Of a DNA stretch of 64,000 nucleotides, positions 36,007 through 43,724 are shown piece after piece. The stretch is taken from positions 461,759 to 525,758 of the forward strand of contig NZ_BNAU01000007.1 of the NCBI RefSeq assembly GCF_014653945.1, in the 5' to 3' direction. The stretch's first letter is position 1, and the number at the start of each line of letters is the position of its first letter. Below the pieces are notes generated by a model that saw only the letters and a list, made by a program, of their open reading frames with translations, did no database searches and was not told the origin of the DNA. The stretch is from Amycolatopsis deserti. Lineage in GTDB: Bacteria > Actinomycetota > Actinomycetes > Mycobacteriales > Pseudonocardiaceae. A program made the translations under genes and the position numbers.

Positions 36007-37119
36007 ATGATGGATACAGCGACAAGTCAGCGACCGCTCTTCCTGCCCGAACGCCCCTGGCTGCGGTCCGGCCTCGAGGTGTTCGACCGCGGCCCGGGCG
36101 AGGTGCAGATCGGTCTCGACCCCCGGCACGCCATGGTGGTCGCGGACCTGCCACCCGATCTGGTGGACGTGATGCACCGCCTCGACGGCAGCCTCCGGTT
36201 GGAGAGCCTGTTCGCGCTCGCCAAGAGCGAACACGTCGAGATCCTCCGCGAACTCCTCACGAAGTTGACCCGGCTCGGGCTGGTGGAGGAGGCGTGGCCG
36301 CCCTCGGCCTACAACCGGCCCGCCCATGAGGCCGGGCTGTGGTCCCTGTCGGCACGGCAGAGCCACGGCGAGACCGTCGCCCGGCGTCGTCACAGCGCCA
36401 TCGTGCTGTTCGGTTCGGGGCGGCTTACGGTCGCGATGGCGGTGCAGCTCGCGGCCGCGGGGGTGGGGCAGGTCCGCGTCGAGGCCGAGGGCAAGGTCAC
36501 CGAGCAGGACACCGGCACCGGCTACACCGACGCCGACATCGGCCGATCCCGATCAGCCGCGGCAGCCGATGCGATCCGTCGGGTCAACCCGGCCACCGTG
36601 ACTCGGCGCCTCCGAGACGGGCGGCTACCCGAACTCGCCGTGCTCGCCGACGCCATCGTCCCGGCACCCGAGCTGGTCCAGCAGCTCATGCACGAGCGGG
36701 TTCCGCACCTGGCGGTCCGCGTCCGGGAGGGCATCGGGATCGTCGGGCCGCTCGTCGAGCCCGGCCGGAGCAGCTGCCTGGGGTGCGCGGACCTGATCCG
36801 CCGCTCGATGGACGACCGCTGGCCCACGATCGCGGGACAGCTCGCCGGGCGCACCCAGCAGGCCGATCTGGTGACGGTGCAAGCCACCGCGGCCCTGGCG
36901 ACCGGTCAGGTGCTCCGGGCTCTCGGGCCGGTCGACGGGGTGCCGCCGGGCTGGAACATGACGATGGAAGTCGACCCGTACGAGAACACGATCTACCACC
37001 GTCCGTGGGCGCCCCACCCGGCCTGCACCTGCGGGGCACGCCCAGAGCCGCTGGTCAGCAGCGTCCCTGCGCCGACGGCTGCGGAGATCATGGTCGACAA
37101 GGCACAATCGCAGGAGTGA
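36007..37119 (+). CDS. ThiF-like / TOMM cyclodehydratase partner-type protein
   Basis: Protein of 370 aa related to the ocin-ThiF (E1-like, RiPP leader-binding) proteins of azole-forming pathways. An N-terminal winged-helix-like region (about 25-100, LPPDLVDVMHRLDGSLRLESL) precedes a Rossmann-like segment (AIVLFGSGRLTVAMAVQLAAAG), and a C-terminal zinc-type region holds C258/C261 and C342/C344 (SSCLGCAD; PACTCGA). It occupies the place of Rv3196. No YcaO gene or obvious precursor peptide lies nearby. Its stop overlaps the next start (GTGA). Confidence 0.75.
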   Translation: MMDTATSQRPLFLPERPWLRSGLEVFDRGPGEVQIGLDPRHAMVVADLPPDLVDVMHRLDGSLRLESLFALAKSEHVEILRELLTKLTRLGLVEEAWPPSAYNRPAHEAGLWSLSARQSHGETVARRRHSAIVLFGSGRLTVAMAVQLAAAGVGQVRVEAEGKVTEQDTGTGYTDADIGRSRSAAAADAIRRVNPATVTRRLRDGRLPELAVLADAIVPAPELVQQLMHERVPHLAVRVREGIGIVGPLVEPGRSSCLGCADLIRRSMDDRWPTIAGQLAGRTQQADLVTVQATAALATGQVLRALGPVDGVPPGWNMTMEVDPYENTIYHRPWAPHPACTCGARPEPLVSSVPAPTAAEIMVDKAQSQE

Positions 37120-38462
37120 CCGACTTCCCCGAAGAGACCGACGACCGCACCGATCCCGGGATTCCCCGCCGCACGGCCGCACGCGCAGCGAAGCTCGCGA
37201 GCCTGCCGCTCGGAATCGCGGGACGGGCGGTCGGCGGCTGGGGGCGGCGGCTAACGGGTCAGAGCGCGGAAGAGGTCAACGCGAACCTGTCGGCGAAGGC
37301 CGCCGAGCAGCTGTTCGAGGTGCTGGGCACGCTCAAGGGCGGCGCAATGAAGTTCGGGCAGACCTTGAGCGTGTTCGAAGCGGCGGTGCCGGACGAGCTG
37401 GCCGCCCCGTACCGCGACGCGCTGACCCGCCTGCAGGCCGCCGCGCCGCCGATGCCGGCCCGCCAGACGCGCCGCGTGCTCGCCGAGCAGCTCGGCCGGT
37501 CGTGGGAGACGCGGTTCCGCGAGTTCGACGACGCTCCCGCCGCCGCGGCCAGCATCGGCCAGGTGCACCGCGCCGTGTGGCACGACGGACGCGAGGTGGC
37601 GATCAAGGTTCAGTACCCCGGCGCCGACGAAGCGCTGCGCAGCGACCTGCGGCAGCTGCAGCGGTTCAGCCGCCTGTTCCAGGCACTCCTGCCGGGAACA
37701 GAGGTCAAGCCGCTGCTGGCCGAGCTGTCGGCGCGGATGGACGAGGAGCTGGACTACCGCGGCGAGGCCGACAGCCAGCGCGAGTTCGCGAAGGCCTTCG
37801 ACGGCGACGACAAGGTCCTGGTGCCCAAGGTCGTCGCCAGCGCCCCGAAGGTGCTCGTGACCGAGTGGGTCACCGGCACTCCCCTGGCCAAGATCATCGC
37901 CGGCGCGGACGCCGAAACCCGCAACCACGTCGGCGCGCTCCTGGCCGAGTTCCACTTCTCCTCACCAGCCAGGGCGAAGCTCCTGCACTCCGACCCGCAC
38001 CCGGGCAACTTCATGCTGCTCGACGACGGCCGTCTCGCCGTGATCGACTTCGGCGCGGTGGCCCGCCTGCCACACGGCATCCCTCGTCAGCTGGGCGAGA
38101 TGACCCGTCTCGCGCTCGATCATCGGTCGACCGAACTCATGAAGTTGCTGCGCTCCTCCGGCTTCATCCGCCCCGGCACCGAACTCAGCGCCGACGACGT
38201 CCTCGCCTACCTTGCCCCGTTCACCGAGCCCCTCGCCACCGAGCGCTTCCACTTCACGCGCCGCTGGATGCAACGCCAAGCGATGCGGGTCGGCGACACG
38301 CGTGGCCGCGACTTCCGGACCGGCCGATCGCTGAACCTTCCGCCGGAATACCTGCTGATCCATCGCGTGACGGCAGGCTCGACGGGAATTCTGTGCCAGC
38401 TCGACGCCGAGATCCCCGCCCGCGGGATCGTGGAACGGTGGCAGCCGGGCTTCGCCGATTGA
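37116..38462 (+). CDS. ABC1/UbiB/AarF family atypical kinase
   Basis: Protein-kinase-like ATPase of 448 aa. It has the ABC1 hallmarks: KFGQ (replacing the glycine-rich loop, KxGQ) near residue 80, the Ala-rich loop AAAASIGQVHRA, the VAIKVQYPG lysine, HSDPHPGNFMLL (catalytic loop) and VIDFGAVARL (DFG). The family acts on lipid/quinone metabolism; M. tuberculosis Rv3197 is the positional counterpart, next to whiB7. The GTG start is coupled to the preceding gene by a 4-bp overlap. Confidence 0.9.
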   Translation: MTDFPEETDDRTDPGIPRRTAARAAKLASLPLGIAGRAVGGWGRRLTGQSAEEVNANLSAKAAEQLFEVLGTLKGGAMKFGQTLSVFEAAVPDELAAPYRDALTRLQAAAPPMPARQTRRVLAEQLGRSWETRFREFDDAPAAAASIGQVHRAVWHDGREVAIKVQYPGADEALRSDLRQLQRFSRLFQALLPGTEVKPLLAELSARMDEELDYRGEADSQREFAKAFDGDDKVLVPKVVASAPKVLVTEWVTGTPLAKIIAGADAETRNHVGALLAEFHFSSPARAKLLHSDPHPGNFMLLDDGRLAVIDFGAVARLPHGIPRQLGEMTRLALDHRSTELMKLLRSSGFIRPGTELSADDVLAYLAPFTEPLATERFHFTRRWMQRQAMRVGDTRGRDFRTGRSLNLPPEYLLIHRVTAGSTGILCQLDAEIPARGIVERWQPGFAD

Positions 38463-38994
38463 TCCCGTACCTCTCGCCCTGTTTCGCCCGGCGTGGCAGG
38501 GTCGCCCGCCCTTGTGCATCCACTGAGCGCTCGGGATTCCAGCTCCCCAATAACAGCCGCCGCTGGCCGATGGCGATTTCCGGTTTCCCGCGCCAAAGCG
38601 AGCTCACCCACCGGCGCCACGGTGAATGCGTCAACCTTGATCAACTCTTCAAGACGCAACCTCCAATGCTCCTACCCCGCACGATCACAGTCCTTTCCGC
38701 CACACCAAATTCCTCCTACCCAAGAACCACCTCCTCATCGCTTTCCACTCCCAGTCGCTGTTTGTGCACTAGCGCGCCCCAACCCTCGTTGCCATCCGTT
38801 CCCGGTCCGGATGTCTCGCCGTGACACCCAGCATGCCGTAAATCTCGGACCTCGCGGCCGACAAGGCTCGACAGAAGCACGAGTTATCCACAATCACGGC
38901 CAAAACCGCACGAGATGTCCACTCGCACCACCGAGTTGTCCACAGTTTCCTGTCACGTCTTCCACCGCCCCGTCCCCCGCGCAACTCTGGAGCC
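38463..38994. other. 530-bp intergenic region of lower GC with clustered CGAG-TCCAC boxes
   Basis: No gene is seen. About 38530-38780 is clearly less GC-rich than its surroundings. Between 38880 and 38944 three related boxes occur (CGAGTTATCCACA, CGAGATGTCCAC, CGAGTTGTCCACA), at 38880, 38911 and 38932, and the first contains a DnaA consensus (TTATCCACA). They lie 50-115 bp upstream of the AbiEi-like gene and may be its control region. Confidence 0.55.
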
Positions 38995-39936
38995 ATGACC
39001 GAAACCATCACCGCTCCGGCAGAGCGACGCTCGGCCCCGAGCGAGGACGTCACCACCAGCACGCGCCTGCGTCGAGCGGGCCTGAGCCAGCACGTCATCT
39101 CGTCCCGTTGCCGCCCCGGCGGCCCATGGCGCAGGCTTCTGCCGGGCGTGATCCTGCTGAGCAACCGAGAACCCAGCCGGGATCAGCAGCTCCGCGCCGC
39201 CATCTACCACGCAGGTGGGGGCGCGGTGATCAGCGGCACGGATGCCTTGCAGGCACAGGGCATTCCACTGTCACCGTCCCGGCGCGTCCACGTGCTGATC
39301 CCCGTGGGCCGCCGGATCGCATCGCACGAGTTCACCTGGCTGGACCGCACGTCTCGTGTCCCCGAACCGGTCGTCGTGGACGGGTTGCCGTTCGCGCCGC
39401 CCGCCCGCGCCACCATCGATCTCGCCCGGTACGAAACCGATCCGGACAGGCTGAGGCGCCTGCTCACCCTGCCCGTGTACTACGGCCTTTGCACGGCAGA
39501 GCAGTTGCGCGACGAGGTCGACGCCGGCAATCAACGCGGAACGTCGGCTGTCCGGCAGACGCTCCGCACCCTGGGCTCGCTTCGCGACACCTACCAGCAA
39601 GGTGTGGCGAGGGAGCTGCTCGGCGGAGTTCCGTTGCCACCACCGGTATGGAACGTGACCATTTGCGACTCGGCGGGACGCCGCCTCGGTGTCGTCGACG
39701 CCTGGTGGGACGAAATCGCGATGGGCTGGGTTCTCGACCCCGCTGCCACCCGTTCCGACCGTCCGGCCACGAGCCACCTGCCGCTCACCGGGGCCGGAGT
39801 GGTGCTGGTCCGCACCACTTCCAACCGCCTACGCGGTGACGCGAGGACAGTCGCGCGGGAACTCACGAGCGCGTTCGCCTTGGCAGCTCGCCGTCGGCGG
39901 CCGAAGGTCCAGGCACTGAAGGAGGTCGCGGCATGA
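38995..39936 (+). CDS. AbiEi-like antitoxin-domain / DUF559-type hypothetical protein
   Basis: Protein of 313 aa resembling the many actinobacterial AbiEi-antitoxin-domain proteins. The N-terminal winged helix (TRLRRAGLSQHVISSRCR, then WRRLLPGVILL) is followed by a middle part of the type seen in those proteins (DQQLRAAIYHAGGGAVISG, VHVLIPVGRR, GLPFAPPARATIDLAR). The C-terminus looks like a decayed endonuclease-fold segment (VVDAWWDEIAMGWVLDP; the usual DS.x.H follow-up is missing). There is no toxin-like partner next to it. It is an insertion relative to the M. tuberculosis order between the ABC1 kinase and whiB7. Confidence 0.65.
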   Translation: MTETITAPAERRSAPSEDVTTSTRLRRAGLSQHVISSRCRPGGPWRRLLPGVILLSNREPSRDQQLRAAIYHAGGGAVISGTDALQAQGIPLSPSRRVHVLIPVGRRIASHEFTWLDRTSRVPEPVVVDGLPFAPPARATIDLARYETDPDRLRRLLTLPVYYGLCTAEQLRDEVDAGNQRGTSAVRQTLRTLGSLRDTYQQGVARELLGGVPLPPPVWNVTICDSAGRRLGVVDAWWDEIAMGWVLDPAATRSDRPATSHLPLTGAGVVLVRTTSNRLRGDARTVARELTSAFALAARRRRPKVQALKEVAA

Positions 39937-39943
39937 CGAGCGC

Positions 39944-40123
39944 TCACCAGTATTCAGAGGGGAGTTTGCCCTCGATGTCACGGACATGCTCACGAGTGCA
40001 TCGGGGGCACAGCCAGCGCAGAGCGCCGCCTTCACGGTCGCTGACCCACGCCAGGGTCTCGAGCGGGTCCTCGTCCGGCTTGCGTTGAGCGCCGCAGCGG
40101 GAGCAGACGACTGGCTCGTTCAT
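39944..40123 (-). CDS. Small zinc-ribbon protein
   Basis: Protein of 59 aa with two CxxC pairs (VVCSRCGAQ and WLCPRCTREH) spaced about 26 residues apart, a classical zinc ribbon. The ATG at 40123 overlaps the stop of the methyltransferase (ATGA), which decides the start over the ATG at 40132. It is convergent with the AbiEi-like gene, 7 bp from its stop. Function unknown. Confidence 0.78.
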   Translation of the reverse strand: MNEPVVCSRCGAQRKPDEDPLETLAWVSDREGGALRWLCPRCTREHVRDIEGKLPSEYW

Positions 40124-41193
40124 CTGCGCCATCCGAAGTGGACCGTCTGTGTTCCGAGCACGTAGATGTCTTCCCGGTTGCCCAGGTACTCCCGATCCTC
40201 GGGATCGAGAAGACGACGCAGGATGTCCCGGTCTTCCTGCGTCACGAACTCATCGCCGGCCGACGCCAGCCAGGCGATGTGCTCGAGCACGTAATTGCGT
40301 GCCGCCTCGTCCGACGGTGCGGGCAAATCGACAAGACGACTGAAGGAACCGACTCGCTCCAACCCTGCCTTCGCCAGTGCGGTGTTCCAGCCGTACGGCA
40401 TCCGGACCGAGCCCGGCATGTCGGCACGCATCCGCTGGAACCATCGATCCCCCGCCGCCAGCAGACGCCGCTCCAGCCCGGGCTCACCGATCCCCAGATC
40501 CCAGGGCAGGCAGTAAGTGGGTGGACTCCCCTCGACCAGGGCGAGCATGCCGTGTGGCTTGAGAGCTGTGACAAGGCCGGCGATTCCGGCTTGTTGATCA
40601 GGGAGGTGATGCACCATCGAAGCGGCCCAGACGAGATCCGCCGGCTGGACGAGCTGAGCGAGCTCCGCTGAGGCGACGTCAGCTCGAACGCGCTCGATCG
40701 AAACCTGGCCGGCGAGCGCAGCGCTGGCCACAGCCTCGGCGCCAGGATGGCCGCGCCCGACAGTCGCCGCTGTGGCGGCTCCGGCGAGCTCAGCTCGCGC
40801 TTGCTCGAGTGCGATCTGTTGTTGGCCGGTCGAACCCGTGCCCGCGGTCTCGGTCGCAGGGGCGTCCGGATCTGTCCGGCCAGTGCGGTCCGACTGAGCC
40901 CGCTCCACGGCCGCCTTAGCCGCGGTTTCGGCGACGTCGAGCAACTCCGGAACGGCGTCGACGAGAACGATTGTCCCACCGCCTCGACGGGCCAGCTCGG
41001 CGGCGAACGCGGCGCTCATCCCGCCGGCCCCGCTACCCGCGTCGACGACTACTGGATGGTCGGCGAGATGGCTGACCAACCGGGCGGCGATCTCCGCGTG
41101 GGTCCGCGCATGGACTCGATCGGCGCTGCGCAATGCCGGAATTCGCTCGGCCCAGTCGATGTCGTCGTGGGTGTGTGCGGCCATGCCGGTCAT
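40120..41193 (-). CDS. Class I SAM-dependent methyltransferase with a large insertion
   Basis: Methyltransferase fold of 357 aa. The SAM motif is VVVDAGSGAGGMSAAFAAELA, followed by IVLVDAVPELLDVAE and the motif-IV-like ADLVWAASMVHHLPDQQAG. Between motif II and III (about residues 95-165) lies an Ala/Thr/Gln-rich insertion that is absent from typical enzymes. The C-terminal 150 residues carry a family-specific part (GNREDIYVLGTQTVHFGWRR). It overlaps the zinc-ribbon gene by 4 bp. The substrate is unknown. The start could be the ATG at 41193 or at 41184. Confidence 0.85.
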   Translation of the reverse strand: MTGMAAHTHDDIDWAERIPALRSADRVHARTHAEIAARLVSHLADHPVVVDAGSGAGGMSAAFAAELARRGGGTIVLVDAVPELLDVAETAAKAAVERAQSDRTGRTDPDAPATETAGTGSTGQQQIALEQARAELAGAATAATVGRGHPGAEAVASAALAGQVSIERVRADVASAELAQLVQPADLVWAASMVHHLPDQQAGIAGLVTALKPHGMLALVEGSPPTYCLPWDLGIGEPGLERRLLAAGDRWFQRMRADMPGSVRMPYGWNTALAKAGLERVGSFSRLVDLPAPSDEAARNYVLEHIAWLASAGDEFVTQEDRDILRRLLDPEDREYLGNREDIYVLGTQTVHFGWRR

Positions 41194-42046
41194 TCAACAC
41201 CGCGGGCGGGACAGTCGCCGTGATTTCGCGCCGCATGGGTGCCATAGGCAAGGCACCGGCCCAGCGAATGAACGGCCGTCGGCCGGGGGAATGTGCGAGC
41301 CCTTGCTGCTGGCCCCGAACATGCCAAGAACTCGGGCGCCGGCAGCCGGACATGCCAAATGCCGAGGTGTTTGACAGTCAACGCTCAAGCCCCGGCTCGG
41401 GCGTGCGAACGCGCAAGGCTTCGGTGCTGGCGGGCGAACGCGCCACCACCTCGGCTGTGGGTCGGGCGGGCGGCTTGGGCCCGCAGCATTGGCGGCGGTC
41501 GGGCAGAGGCGCCGGGCCTGAACAGTGACGGCACTCGGGCTGACGCGCGGGGCCTCAGCCTTGACAGCGCTTGGGCAGACACGCCGGGCCATAACAGTGA
41601 CAGCACTCGAGCAGACACGCCGGGCCACAACAGTGACAGCACTCGAGCAGACACGCCGGGCCACAGCAGTGACGGCACTCGGGCGGGTGGGCCGGGCCCG
41701 CAGCATTAGCGGCACCGGGGTAAACGCGGCCGCCTCAGCATTGAGGGCACTCGGGCGGGCGGGGCGGGCCCAGCAGCATTAGCGGCGCTCGGGCAGACGC
41801 GCCGGGCCCGCAACATTGCCGGCGCTCGGGCGGGCGCCCCGCCCTCAGCGTTGATGGGCGAGCGCGCTGGGTTCGCACAATTGCCGGACGCGCCGGGACT
41901 GCGGCGCAGCCGGTTGGCTGATGAACGAGCGGCACCGCAAAACCGCGCCAAGCCCGGCGGTGGTCAAGGCTTTCACCTCGAGCACCGCCGGGCCGTCAAA
42001 CCGCGAAGTGCCATGGCGAGCCGCTGATTGCGGAGTCGCCGGGTGA
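41194..42046. repeat. Array D: 36-bp minisatellite in an 850-bp gap
   Basis: About a dozen units between roughly 41390 and 41860. The unit is CAGCACTCGAGCAGACACGC followed by CGGGCCACAACAGTGA. The two best copies (41601-41636 and 41637-41672) differ at one base; others have drifted, and a ...CGGGCGGGCCCAGCAGCATTAG variant dominates the right half. Because 36 is a multiple of three, frames stay open on both strands, giving 12-residue repeat peptides. Codon use does not support a gene. Confidence 0.9.
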
Positions 42047-42298
42047 CTAGCCGCGGTAGCGACCTGCGCGGCGGGAAGCCCATCGGGCGACACGGTCCCA
42101 TCGGCGGGCGGCGCGCTCGTTGCGCATCGGCTGCGCGCGGACGTCGTCGTGCAGGTCCTGTATTCGTGCTCTCGCCAGTTCTTCGTTGAGCAACATTCGG
42201 GTGATCTCCTTGGTCATGGGTGCGACCCCCGCGCGGGGGCGCGGCTTGCTGGGATGCTTCGTCCAGCTCACTGCGACGAAGGGGGCGTCAGTACTCAT
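42047..42298 (-). CDS. Small basic protein coupled to whiB7
   Basis: Predicted protein of 83 aa; the C-terminal half is helical and highly basic (LARARIQDLHDDVRAQPMRN...RRAGRYRG). The ATG overlaps the whiB7 stop (ATGA), and third-position GC is high along the whole frame, including the 27 residues before the alternative internal ATG at 42217. This favours a real, translationally coupled gene. I recognise no family with certainty; similar small ARARI-type proteins are common in actinobacteria. Role unknown, but co-expression with WhiB7 is implied. Confidence 0.62.
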   Translation of the reverse strand: MSTDAPFVAVSWTKHPSKPRPRAGVAPMTKEITRMLLNEELARARIQDLHDDVRAQPMRNERAARRWDRVARWASRRAGRYRG

Positions 42299-42696
42299 GC
42301 GGCTGCACTCTGCTGGTCAGTGCGGTTGCGGCGCTCGATGCGCTTCTCCGCGACGGGCGTTTCCACCGGGTTCTTGCGAGGACGTCCCCGCGGCCGCTTC
42401 CGCGCGACCACGACACCCCGCTCGAAGATCTCGCCTCCCCAGACCCCCCAGGGCTCCCGCCGGGCGAGCGCGCCGGACAGGCACGCACTCCGGATCGGGC
42501 AGTCGGCGCACCGGCTTTTGGCCAGCTCCAGATCCGCCGGTGACTCCGCGAACCACAGGTCGGCGTCGCCGGACCTGCAGGGCAGGTCGGCTTCCGGCGA
42601 GGCCACGGCGTCGAAAAGCTCACCGATCCCGGATCCCGGAAGGGCGAGTTCGTCGGATAACGCCTTCTCTGACGCGAAGGCGATTGCCGATGACAT
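42295..42696 (-). CDS. whiB7: WhiB7 family transcriptional activator of intrinsic antibiotic resistance
   Basis: Iron-sulfur regulator of 133 aa. The four cluster cysteines are C40, C63, C66 and C72 (DLPCRSGD; SRCADCPIRSACL), followed by the WhiB turn GVWGG (84-88) and a C-terminal AT-hook RGRPRK (103-108), which is diagnostic of WhiB7. The protein binds the sigma factor and activates AT-rich promoters. The ATG follows AAAGGAGA. It lies between the ABC1 kinase and uvrD2 as in M. tuberculosis Rv3197A. Upstream is a leader of about 430 nt with an ORF and attenuator. An open frame extends further upstream but passes through the attenuator. Confidence 0.94.
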   Translation of the reverse strand: MSSAIAFASEKALSDELALPGSGIGELFDAVASPEADLPCRSGDADLWFAESPADLELAKSRCADCPIRSACLSGALARREPWGVWGGEIFERGVVVARKRPRGRPRKNPVETPVAEKRIERRNRTDQQSAAA

Positions 42697-42749
42697 TCCC
42701 GTTCTCCTTTGTGTAGTAACGGTTTTTCGGTTGTGAGGTGGTACAAAAA

Positions 42750-42792
42750 CACGAGGGCCGCGGATCCGAATCTCGGTTCCGCGGCCCTCGTG
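42750..42792 (-). terminator. Attenuator-like intrinsic terminator in the whiB7 leader
   Basis: On the minus strand CACGAGGGCCGCGGA pairs with TCCGCGGCCCTCGTG (15 bp), with an inner CCGA/TCGG stem, and is followed by TGTTTTTGT. This is a near-ideal intrinsic terminator located 54 bp before the whiB7 start and 22 bp after the leader ORF stop. A short CTGAC/GTCAG hairpin sits just before it. Known whiB7 genes are controlled by ribosome-dependent attenuation, and this layout fits. Confidence 0.85.
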
Positions 42793-42814
42793 AGCCTGTC
42801 TCCCTGACGGGGGG

Positions 42815-43051
42815 TCAGAGTCTGAGCTCCGGCGGAGCCAGCGGAACGTGGAGTCGGGTCTGCTTGTTGGTCGGGACGTACGCCGGCTTGACGGCGGACA
42901 CACGGGTCCCGTCGAAGCGGTCACGCTGCCGGGCGATGATCGGCAGTTCGACGCCGGCCTTGCCGACGCCCCAGCCGTTCGCGCAAGCCATCGCCGAGCG
43001 GGCGAAGGGCAGAGCGATGCCAGGGTTCGTGACCGTGATCGAAGTCTTCAC
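42815..43051 (-). CDS. whiB7 leader open reading frame (78 aa)
   Basis: GTG-initiated frame of 78 codons with a strong ribosome site (AGGAGGT, 9 bases upstream). Third codon positions are overwhelmingly G or C, so it looks translated. It begins MKTSITVTNPGIALPFARSA and ends LHVPLAPPELRL, and it stops 22 bp before the attenuator hairpin. No domain is recognised and there is no signal peptide. Stalling of ribosomes on it could change leader folding and release whiB7 transcription. It could also have a separate function. It is longer than I would expect of a typical leader peptide. Confidence 0.65.
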   Translation of the reverse strand: MKTSITVTNPGIALPFARSAMACANGWGVGKAGVELPIIARQRDRFDGTRVSAVKPAYVPTNKQTRLHVPLAPPELRL

Positions 43052-43134
43052 GTCCCAGCACCTCCTCTCATCCTTCGCTCATCGCCGGCGGGCGACGGGC
43101 GTTCGCTTCGCGGGCACTCTTCACCCGCCCATGC

Positions 43135-43176
43135 AGGCTATTGCCCCCGCCCGACGCGGGGCAACTGATTTTTCGC
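43135..43176 (-). promoter_or_regulatory. Predicted autoregulated whiB7 promoter
   Basis: On the minus strand TTGCCC (43164-43159) and TAGCCT (43140-43135) are 18 bp apart. An AT-rich GCGAAAAATCAG element (43176-43165) lies directly upstream of the -35. WhiB7 is known to recognise AT-rich DNA just upstream of the -35 element through its AT-hook. The start point would give a leader of about 430 nt. Confidence 0.65.
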
Positions 43177-43433
43177 AGAACTTTTCCCAGCGGCGAAGAT
43201 CGTCCCTGCGCAGCGGTTCCGCCGCGCGAAGTCGCCCTTCGGCGCGGTCAAGCGTGCTTGCCCCGGACCGCCGCCCGGGTGCCCGGACGCGGCAAAGGGT
43301 CCCTCAGTGTGGCGGACATCGCCCAAGCCGGCCAGCCACGCTCGGAGCGAACACGCGCCACGCGGTCACCGCGGTTCACCTCATCGTCGGGCCTCACCGG
43401 ACTCATCCGGAAGCAGCGACGTCCCGAGCCCGA

Positions 43434-43620
43434 ACGGCCGCGGTCCGCTGTGGCGAGGCACCGCCCGTTGTAAAGGACTGTGCCAGCCGCGGATGCACAC
43501 GACCCCAGGCCGCACGCTGCGACAACGGCCGAGGTCCGCTCTGGCAAGGCACCGCCCGTTGTAGAGGACCGTGCCGGCAGCGGATGCACACGGCCCCAGG
43601 CCGCACGCTGCGACAACGGC
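43434..43620. repeat. Array E: 91-bp tandem repeat, two copies
   Basis: Copies start at 43434 and 43525, and a third begins at 43616. Each runs ACGGCCG.GGTCCGCT.TGGC through GCACCGCCCGTTGTA.AGGAC and GGATGCACACG.CCCCAGGC to GCACGCTGCGACA. The copies are about 90% identical. Frames are open on both strands but look repeat-driven. No gene is seen. Confidence 0.88.
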
Positions 43621-43724
43621 CGCGCTCACCACAAGGGCTTGGAGTACAGGGCCCGCCCTAACAAGGGTCGTGTTCGGCAGGCGCGGGCGGGGCCCTGACT
43701 CGCTGGCCCCTGCGTCCTCAGCGA

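Noticed and set aside
35925..38944. Chromosomal or plasmid replication origin
   Set aside because: Only three exact DnaA boxes, no dnaA/dnaN or rep gene and no AT-rich unwinding region.
38995..40132. A type IV toxin-antitoxin pair (AbiEi/AbiEii)
   Set aside because: The AbiEi-like protein has no adjacent nucleotidyltransferase toxin; its neighbours are a zinc ribbon and a methyltransferase on the opposite strand.
41194..41782. Repeat-peptide frames within the 36-bp minisatellite on both strands
   Set aside because: Openness follows from a period divisible by three; no ribosome site, no third-position bias specific to one frame, no domain.
42295..42924. A longer whiB7 start upstream of 42696
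   Set aside because: It would translate through the terminator hairpin, whereas the ATG at 42696 has a good AAAGGAGA site and gives the normal WhiB7 length.
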